Shown: piece by piece, positions 1 to 5,509 of the stretch
How positions within the stretch are numbered: the first letter of the stretch is position 1
Layout of the letters: the number at the start of each line of letters is the position of its first letter
Source of the DNA: Myxococcota bacterium
GTDB lineage: Bacteria > Myxococcota > Polyangia > GCA-2747355 > JAKLHH01
Direction: 5' to 3'
Length of the DNA: 9,808 nucleotides
Assembly (NCBI GenBank): GCA_022710245.1
Contig: JAKLHH010000193.1
Location: forward strand, 1 to 9,808
The notes under the pieces: model-generated
Databases searched by the model: none
The model's input: the letters and a program-made list of their open reading frames with translations, nothing else
What the model was told of the DNA's origin: nothing
Program-made: the position numbers and the translations under genes

Positions 1-696
1 GGCGGCGAGGTGCAGCTGCTCGCCTACAGCCCCGAGAGCGGAGACGTGGTCTTCCGCGCCGCGCTCGACGCCCCCGGCGTCGGCAGCCCCGTGGCGGCCA
101 CCGGCGCGATCCTCGTGCGCACGCGCACGTCGATCTACTGCGTGGCCCCCAAGGCTGCGGTGGCGACGCCCGCCCCCACCCCGGGCCCCACGCCGCAGCC
201 CTCCGCGATGCGCGTCTTTCGCGATCGCGTCGCTGGCTACCTGATCCAGGTGCCGGGCAGCTGGAGCTTCAACCGCGCCGGCATGCGCAAGCTGGGCGGC
301 GTGCGCTTCGTCATCCCCTTCCAGCGCGCCGAGGCCGCCTCGCCCACGCCGCTCGGCACCGTCCACCTCCTCACCTGGGAGGCCGCTGGCCGGGACGCCG
401 ACGGGCTCTGGCGCTCCGTCTACGCGCAGCGCTACCAGACGCACCCGCGCGTGCGGGTGAGCAACGTGCGCCGGCTCCCCAGCGTCGGGGGCACCGGCGT
501 GCCCGGCATCCTCGCCACCTACGTGTTCCAGGGACCCGGTGGCCCGGTGCAGCTCCGCAGCCTTTGCCTGGTCAGCCACGGCGTCGCCTTCGAGCTCCGC
601 GCCTGGGCGGACCCGACGCGCGCTCAGGAGATCTGGCGCGAGGTGGAGGCCATCTTCGCCAGCTTCCAGCCGCGCTCGCCGAGCAGCTTCCAGTAG
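1..696 (+). CDS. C-terminal part of a PQQ-like beta-propeller protein with an extra C-terminal domain (5' end outside window)
   Basis: The reading frame is open from base 1 and ends at TAG 694-696. The 231 residues visible are a C-terminal fragment; the GTG at 10-12 is just a Val inside the frame. Residues about 1-51 fit one blade of a PQQ-like/WD40-like propeller: an SPESGDVVF turn, then GSPVAATGAILVRT, then SIYCVAPK. A short Ala/Pro/Thr linker follows (about 52-67). A separate alpha/beta domain follows (about 69-222), starting FRDRVAGYLIQVPGSW and ending in AWADPTRAQEIWREVEAIFASF. That pattern (a 'GY.I.VP.SW' start and a final helix then SF) recalls PsbP/DUF1795-like domains, but this is a fold-level guess. 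Such proteins are usually exported, but the signal peptide would lie upstream. It converges on the lipoprotein gene at 726-1313. No enzymatic motif is visible, and I would not assign a function. Confidence 0.8.
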   Translation, partial: GGEVQLLAYSPESGDVVFRAALDAPGVGSPVAATGAILVRTRTSIYCVAPKAAVATPAPTPGPTPQPSAMRVFRDRVAGYLIQVPGSWSFNRAGMRKLGGVRFVIPFQRAEAASPTPLGTVHLLTWEAAGRDADGLWRSVYAQRYQTHPRVRVSNVRRLPSVGGTGVPGILATYVFQGPGGPVQLRSLCLVSHGVAFELRAWADPTRAQEIWREVEAIFASFQPRSPSSFQ

Positions 697-717
697 GACG
701 GCGACGTGAAGGCAGGA

Positions 718-744
718 CGACGCGCTCACTGAGGGGGCGCGTCG
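718..744. terminator. stem-loop between convergent genes, possible bidirectional terminator
   Basis: CGACGCGC (718-725) pairs perfectly with GCGCGTCG (737-744). A T-G and a C-G pair extend the stem inward. The stop codon of the leftward lipoprotein gene (726-728) lies in the inner part and loop. The stem sits just where the two converging transcripts meet, which suits a terminator. No clean T-run follows on either strand; the + side is only pyrimidine-rich (CTGCCCTTCTTCTC). Intrinsic termination is therefore plausible but not shown. Confidence 0.4.
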
Positions 745-1313
745 CTGCCCTTCTTCTCGCGCTCTCGCCGCAGGAGCTCGTAGCTCGCGCGGACCTCGCG
801 GATCAGCTCGGGATCATCGCGGTAGAGCGCCCAGTGCCAGACGGGGCCGCGCCCGGGCTGCGGCTGCTGCTTGAGGAAGACGAGGTAGCGGGTCCCCGCC
901 AGCGTCCGCTGCACCTTGATCGCCAGCTGGAAGTCGTCCGTCGAGGCCGGCGTCAGCTGCAGGATCAGGTCGCCGTCACCGTCGAGCAACCCCTCCAGCG
1001 AGCCGTGGATGATCTCGCTCGGGCGGAAGGAGAGCCCGAGCTGCTTGGGCGAGCTGAAGGTGCTGTAGGTGGTGACGATCTTCGTGCGCCCGATGGCGAC
1101 GCAGTCCGCGAACCCGAGCCGCCGCTGCAGCAGCTCCTCGTCGGCGCGCGTCCACAGGTGCCGGGGCGGGTCGCTGGGCAGCACCGAGGTGTTCGAGTAG
1201 AGGAGCGCGAAGTCGTCGCGCCAGGTGACCGGCGGGGGCGGAGGCTTGCACGCCCCGAGGGCGCCGAGGGCGGCGAGGGCGACGAGCAGCGCGGTGGGGT
1301 GCGGAGCGTTCAC
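726..1313 (-). CDS. small lipoprotein of unknown function
   Basis: A 195-residue protein from a GTG start (1311-1313), preceded by GAGG about 6 nt upstream. Residues 1-21 form a lipoprotein signal peptide with an Ala/Leu-rich core and lipobox LGAC at 19-22, so Cys22 should be lipidated. The next residue is Lys23. In Myxococcus xanthus, Lys at mature position +2 is associated with inner-membrane retention, so the inner membrane is more likely if the same rule holds here. A proline run (24-28) leads to a beta-rich domain (about 66-150) containing GTRYLVFLK, then a basic helical tail (167-189). I recognise no named family. It lies 134 bp downstream of the sigma-54 regulator on the same strand and may share its transcript or use the weak promoter at 1347-1375. 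The lipoprotein call is firm; the function is open. Confidence 0.82.
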   Translation of the reverse strand: MNAPHPTALLVALAALGALGACKPPPPPVTWRDDFALLYSNTSVLPSDPPRHLWTRADEELLQRRLGFADCVAIGRTKIVTTYSTFSSPKQLGLSFRPSEIIHGSLEGLLDGDGDLILQLTPASTDDFQLAIKVQRTLAGTRYLVFLKQQPQPGRGPVWHWALYRDDPELIREVRASYELLRREREKKGSDAPPQ

Positions 1314-1346
1314 GAGATCCTCGGCGGCCGCGTCGGCGCCGGTCCA

Positions 1347-1375
1347 ACTCTATCACTCCTGGGTCGAAAAACCAG
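1347..1375 (-). promoter_or_regulatory. weak extended -10 promoter candidate for the lipoprotein gene
   Basis: Read on the minus strand, TGATAGAGT (1347-1355) is an extended -10: TG one base before a hexamer matching TATAAT at 4 of 6. The hexamer 17 bp upstream, CTGGTT (1370-1375), is a poor -35. Transcription would start near 1340, leaving a leader of about 27 nt before GTG 1313. The stretch is AT-richer than its surroundings. Confidence is low because extended -10 sequences occur by chance. Confidence 0.3.
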
Positions 1376-1413
1376 CGGCGCGGTGGCGGCGCCGGGGCGG
1401 CGCTGGTGGCGCG

Positions 1414-1445
1414 GTGGTGAGAGCGCAGCGTGGTGAGAGGGCAGC
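1414..1445. repeat. two tandem 16-bp repeats after the sigma-54 regulator stop codon
   Basis: GTGGTGAGAGCGCAGC (1414-1429) is followed directly by GTGGTGAGAGGGCAGC (1430-1445), one mismatch in 16. The array lies 2 bp beyond the regulator's stop codon and about 100 bp upstream of the lipoprotein start. It could be simple duplication, or a tandem protein-binding site at enhancer distance from the lipoprotein promoter. Confidence 0.6.
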
Positions 1446-1447
1446 GG

Positions 1448-3058
<1,611 letters not shown>

Positions 3059-3136
3059 CCGTGCTCATCCACTACTACTGGGTCACGCCCGCCCGGGCAT
3101 TGTCGCGGGGAACGTGGCCAGAATGAGGTGTGACAG

Positions 3137-3165
3137 ACCGTAACAGACCTGTGCGTTCCTGTCAA
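3137..3165 (-). promoter_or_regulatory. sigma-70-type promoter of the sigma-54 regulator gene
   Basis: On the minus strand a perfect -35 TTGACA (3160-3165) is separated by exactly 17 bp from TACGGT (3137-3142), 3 of 6 to TATAAT. TG lies one base before it, making an extended -10 (TGTTACGGT). Transcription would start near 3130, giving a leader of about 70 nt before ATG 3058. A second GTTGAC (3183-3188) and the palindrome CAACGTTG (3163-3170) flank and overlap the -35, so an operator here is possible. Confidence 0.6.
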
Positions 3166-3214
3166 CGTTGGCAACGCGTCGCGTCAACCCGCGGCGGGGA
3201 TGGAGTTACACACT

Positions 3215-3232
3215 CGCTTCTCCACAGAAGCG
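3215..3232. repeat. perfect 7-bp stem-loop containing a near-match DnaA box
   Basis: CGCTTCT (3215-3221) and AGAAGCG (3226-3232) pair perfectly around the 4-nt loop CCAC. The element contains TTCTCCACA (3218-3226), which differs from the DnaA box TTATCCACA at one base. No T-run follows on either strand, so it does not look like an intrinsic terminator. Confidence 0.5.
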
Positions 3233-3283
3233 GACCGCATTAATGGCTCGGAATTACGTTGCAATAACGGCATGGCCGCGAAG

Positions 3284-3302
3284 TTATCCACAATTATCCA
3301 CA
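3284..3302 (+). promoter_or_regulatory. two tandem perfect DnaA boxes
   Basis: TTATCCACA occurs at 3284-3292 and again at 3294-3302, same orientation, start-to-start spacing 10 bp (about one helical turn). Both match the E. coli DnaA box consensus TTATNCACA exactly. A 9-bp AT-rich word is rare by chance in DNA of this composition, and a helically phased pair is much rarer. They sit at the edge of the AT-rich island, about 120 bp upstream of the sigma-54 regulator promoter. They may regulate that promoter, titrate DnaA or belong to an origin. Confidence 0.65.
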
Positions 3303-3329
3303 GGGGGGCCTGAGGAGGACGGAGGGTGC

Positions 3330-5180
3330 CTACCGGTGTGGCTGGCCAGCGGCGAAGAGCTGGGAGAGGCCGAAGGCGCTCAGCACCAGCGCGGCGAGAA
3401 GGGTGAGACCACCGTAGAAGTCCGGGATGAGGTGGGTAGCCGCCTTGCCGCTGCCGAGCTGAAACGCGGTCGAGAGCCACATCTGCAGGGGCAGGAAGAG
3501 GAGGAGCCCGACCGCCCAGATGCGGGCCAGGCCGGTGCTCCCGCTGCCGAGGAAGGCCAAAAGCGAGAGGAGCGCGAGCAGCAGCAGCAGGAGCGGGAAG
3601 AGCCGCAGCACGATGGTCGACGCGGGGGCGTCGCCGAGCCCGTCGAAGACCTTGATGAGGGGCACGCTCCCGCCCTCCGGGACCAGCAAGCAGGCGAGGA
3701 TGCCGAGGACCCCCACGCCGACCAGGATCCGGGAGAGCACCGAACCCCGATAGCGCGCGCGGTGCAGGAGCGCGGCCGGCAGGAGGATCAGGCTGCCGAA
3801 GAGCAAGATCAGCCGCCACTCCGGGACGTTGATGGCGTCGAGCACGAACGGGATGAGGCCAAGCACCAGCCCGATCAGCGCGCGGAGCAGGTAGGGGAGG
3901 GGCAAGAGCGCCGCGGCCAGGAAGACAACCCCGGCGGCCGCGAGGTAGATGCGCTTGGCGAACAGCACCCCGCTCAGCGATTTCAGGAGGTCCCAGGAGA
4001 AGATGAGCTTCCCCGCCACCTCGCCCCAGGGGGCGACGAAGAGGCCGATCAGGAGCACCCCGCCGATCGCCATCAGCGCCCGCATGGCGCCGCGCGCTGG
4101 CTCCTGCGGCGCGAGGTCAGCCGCGAGCGACTCCGAGGCGAGGACCGGGCGGGAGGCGTCGGGGCGGGGTGTGGCAGCCGCCGCCAAGCGGGTCGCGGGT
4201 ACCTCGGCGGCGGCGGGCGCCGCGGGGGCGAACTGCGTGGCCGGCACCGCGACGGGTGCCTGCCCTGGTGTCGTGGCCGGCGCGAACATGGTGGCGGGGA
4301 ATTTGCCCTGCTCGCCTCCTTCGGAGGCTCCGTGATGAAGGGCAGATTGTCGCTCGGCGTGCGCGGCGTCGCCTCGCCCGAACTGCGGGTCCTCGCGAGC
4401 GTGCGCGGGCTGCGAGGGCTGAGGTGCGGGCTGGGAAGGAGCGAACATGGTGGCCGGGATCTCAGGCTCGCGCGGCTGGGCGGCGTGCGGCTGGCTGCGG
4501 CGGAGCGATGCAGGCGCGGGCATCCCCTGCTGCATCATGCTCTGCGAGAGCGGGCGCTGCGCCTGCGGCGCGGCGCGAGCCGGTCCCTGTGCCTGCGGCG
4601 CGGCGCGAGCCGGTCCCTGTGCCTGCGGCGCGGCGCGAGCCGGTCCCTGTGCCTGCGGGTCGGCCCACTGGGTCTTCGCCACCGCGTCCTCGGGCCGCGC
4701 CGCCGGGGTGCTGAGCTCGGCGAACTGGGTCCGGGCGAGCGGGTCGTCGGAGGGACGCGTGGTGACCCGCGCCGGGCGCGGCTGGGGGGCCGCGGTCTGA
4801 GGCGCGGAGGTCTGCGGCGCGGAGGTCTGCGGCGCGGAGGTCTGCGGCGCGGAGATCTGCGGCGCGGAGGTCTGCGGCGCGGAGGTCTGCGGCGCGGAGG
4901 TCTGCGGCGCCACCACCACCGCTGGCTCCGCCGGCGCGGCCTGACGGGCAGGCCGCACGTCAGGAGCTGGCATGCCGAGCCGGGTGCCCGCCACCTGCGC
5001 TCCGCCGCGCGGGGCGGCGGGTGCAGCTGGCTTGGCAGCGGGAGCCTGCCCGGCGGGCATCATGGCGGCGTAGCCGAACATCGTCTTCTTGGGCACCAGG
5101 GCGGGGAGCGCGCCCCCGCAGAACCCGCAGTGGGCCGCGTCGTCGGGGCATTGCTTCGAGCACTTCGGGCAGAGTGCCAT
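3330..5180 (-). CDS. zinc-ribbon multi-pass membrane protein with long disordered Ala/Pro/Gln linker
   Basis: A 616-residue protein with ATG at 5178-5180 and a strong ribosome site GAGGTGA (5188-5194). Residues 4-21 form a zinc ribbon: CPKC (4-7) and CGFC (18-21). Residues about 30-365 are a low-complexity, probably disordered cytoplasmic linker with APQTS repeats (91-130), PQAQGPARAA repeats (175-204) and eight copies of Thr-[MQR]-[FLW]-[AG] at Thr33, 66, 151, 170, 244, 297, 315 and 330. The C-terminal part has about eight hydrophobic segments (roughly 366-386, 411-428, 431-450, 456-474, 482-500, 523-545, 552-570, 588-610), so it is an inner-membrane protein. No catalytic motif is seen. Zinc ribbons of this type often serve protein contacts. 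It is divergent from the response regulator at 5510 and has its own promoter (5225-5254). Architecture is clear; function is not known to me. Confidence 0.9.
   Translation of the reverse strand: MALCPKCSKQCPDDAAHCGFCGGALPALVPKKTMFGYAAMMPAGQAPAAKPAAPAAPRGGAQVAGTRLGMPAPDVRPARQAAPAEPAVVVAPQTSAPQTSAPQTSAPQISAPQTSAPQTSAPQTSAPQTAAPQPRPARVTTRPSDDPLARTQFAELSTPAARPEDAVAKTQWADPQAQGPARAAPQAQGPARAAPQAQGPARAAPQAQRPLSQSMMQQGMPAPASLRRSQPHAAQPREPEIPATMFAPSQPAPQPSQPAHAREDPQFGRGDAAHAERQSALHHGASEGGEQGKFPATMFAPATTPGQAPVAVPATQFAPAAPAAAEVPATRLAAAATPRPDASRPVLASESLAADLAPQEPARGAMRALMAIGGVLLIGLFVAPWGEVAGKLIFSWDLLKSLSGVLFAKRIYLAAAGVVFLAAALLPLPYLLRALIGLVLGLIPFVLDAINVPEWRLILLFGSLILLPAALLHRARYRGSVLSRILVGVGVLGILACLLVPEGGSVPLIKVFDGLGDAPASTIVLRLFPLLLLLLALLSLLAFLGSGSTGLARIWAVGLLLFLPLQMWLSTAFQLGSGKAATHLIPDFYGGLTLLAALVLSAFGLSQLFAAGQPHR
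4561..4658. repeat. three perfect 30-bp tandem repeats (PQAQGPARAA units)
   Basis: The 30-bp unit occupies 4561-4590, 4591-4620 and 4621-4650 with no differences, plus 8 more matching bases to 4658. It is in frame in the zinc-ribbon gene and encodes three 10-residue PQAQGPARAA units (residues 175-204). Identity at silent positions means recent duplication or ongoing copy-number change. Confidence 0.95.
4791..4910. repeat. 15-bp tandem repeat array (APQTS units)
   Basis: Seven 15-bp units lie at 4801-4905. All are identical except one base in the fourth (GAGATCTGC at 4852-4860, giving APQIS). Degenerate partial units at both ends extend the array to 4791-4910. It encodes residues 91-130, eight APQ[TI][SA] pentapeptides. 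Gains or losses of whole units keep the frame, so this is a likely length-variable site. Confidence 0.95.
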
Positions 5181-5224
5181 CGCGGTGTCACCTCGGGTGG
5201 TGGAGGAGTTGGCGATCGTCCGAA

Positions 5225-5254
5225 ACTATAGCCAGCCCTCCGAGGCCTCCGCAA
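5225..5254 (-). promoter_or_regulatory. promoter of the zinc-ribbon membrane protein gene
   Basis: On the minus strand TATAGT (5225-5230) matches TATAAT at 5 of 6. A TTGCGG -35 (5249-5254), 3 of 6, lies 18 bp upstream. The start site would be near 5217, with a leader of about 37 nt to ATG 5180. The hexamer stands out in this GC-rich region. Confidence 0.5.
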
Positions 5255-5262
5255 GCGCTCTC

Positions 5263-5275
5263 CCATCGGCGATGG
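5263..5275. promoter_or_regulatory. 13-bp perfect palindrome between divergent promoters, possible operator
   Basis: CCATCG (5263-5268) and CGATGG (5270-5275) are a perfect inverted repeat around one central base. It lies 9 bp upstream of the leftward -35 and about 50 bp upstream of the rightward -35, a position from which one dimeric regulator could act on both genes. The binding protein is unknown. Confidence 0.35.
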
Positions 5276-5325
5276 TGCCAGCCCCGCGGCGGCGGTCAGC
5301 GGCGGGGAGCGGCGGGGTCCGCACC

Positions 5326-5354
5326 TTGACCTGCTCACTCGCAGAGGGTAGCGT
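5326..5354 (+). promoter_or_regulatory. promoter of the response regulator-tsaD-rsmA transcript
   Basis: TTGACC (5326-5331, 5 of 6) is followed after exactly 17 bp by TAGCGT (5349-5354, 3 of 6). Transcription would start near 5361, with a leader of about 150 nt. A near-perfect 12-bp palindrome, GGTAGCGTTACC (5347-5358), overlaps the -10 and could be a repressor site. The layout resembles the promoter at 3137-3165 (good -35, 17-bp spacer, weak GC-containing -10). Confidence 0.5.
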
Positions 5355-5404
5355 TACCGCCAGGCCAGCGTCGTCGGGAACATGGCGGATTTCACTGATG
5401 CTCT

Positions 5405-5484
5405 GCCGCTTCCAGGGCGGCGCCCGCAAGACTCTTCGCTGCCGCCGCTTCCAGAGCGGCAGTCGCTGCCGCCGCCGGAGCGGC
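5405..5484 (+). repeat. three related 17-nt inverted repeats in the leader of the response-regulator gene
   Basis: GCCGCTTCCAGGGCGGC (5405-5421), GCCGCTTCCAGAGCGGC (5444-5460) and GCCGCCGCCGGAGCGGC (5468-5484) share GCCGC/GCGGC arms around a 7-nt centre. Copies 1 and 2 differ at one base, which changes a T-G pair into T-A at the base of the loop, so pairing is kept. All three are transcribed between promoter 5326-5354 and the start codon at 5510. They could be RNA hairpins affecting translation or stability, or DNA-level binding sites. Confidence 0.5.
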
Positions 5485-5509
5485 AACCGCGATTCAAAAG
5501 GGGCCTCTC

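Larger units (their letters stand above)
3059..3329. other. non-coding, locally AT-rich intergenic island
   Basis: These 271 bp lie between the start of the sigma-54 regulator and the stop of the zinc-ribbon gene, both leftward. Counting bases, 3201-3302 has 52 A/T in 102, about 49% GC against roughly 70% around it. It holds the regulator's promoter, a perfect hairpin and the DnaA boxes, listed separately, plus the small palindromes CAACGTTG (3163-3170) and CATTAATG (3238-3245). I see no convincing small gene or RNA gene. No T-run terminator is visible after the zinc-ribbon gene, so readthrough is possible. Confidence 0.6.

Noticed and set aside
3161..3269. Sigma-54 -24/-12 promoters (GTTGGCAACGCGTCGC near 3167; TGGCTCGGAATTACGTTGC near 3244)
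   Set aside because: The GG and GC elements do not have the required 10-bp separation, or the -12 GC is in the wrong context.
3059..3329. Full chromosomal origin of replication
   Set aside because: Only two perfect boxes and one degenerate box are present, with no long AT-rich unwinding element and no origin-linked genes nearby. It is kept as a DnaA-box island instead.
4561..4910. Regular short repeats considered as a CRISPR array
   Set aside because: Units are directly adjacent with no unique spacers, are in frame and encode regular peptides.
3168..5231. Long open frame on the + strand (687 codons) opposite the zinc-ribbon gene
   Set aside because: The translation is Arg/Gly/Glu-rich nonsense without domains. 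The opposite strand encodes a clear zinc ribbon, membrane helices and a good ribosome site. Long antisense frames are expected at this GC content.
5264..5282. TGGCACCATCGCCGA on the minus strand as a -24/-12 promoter
   Set aside because: The -24-like TGGCAC is present, but the position for the -12 GC reads GA. The palindrome in it is a better explanation.
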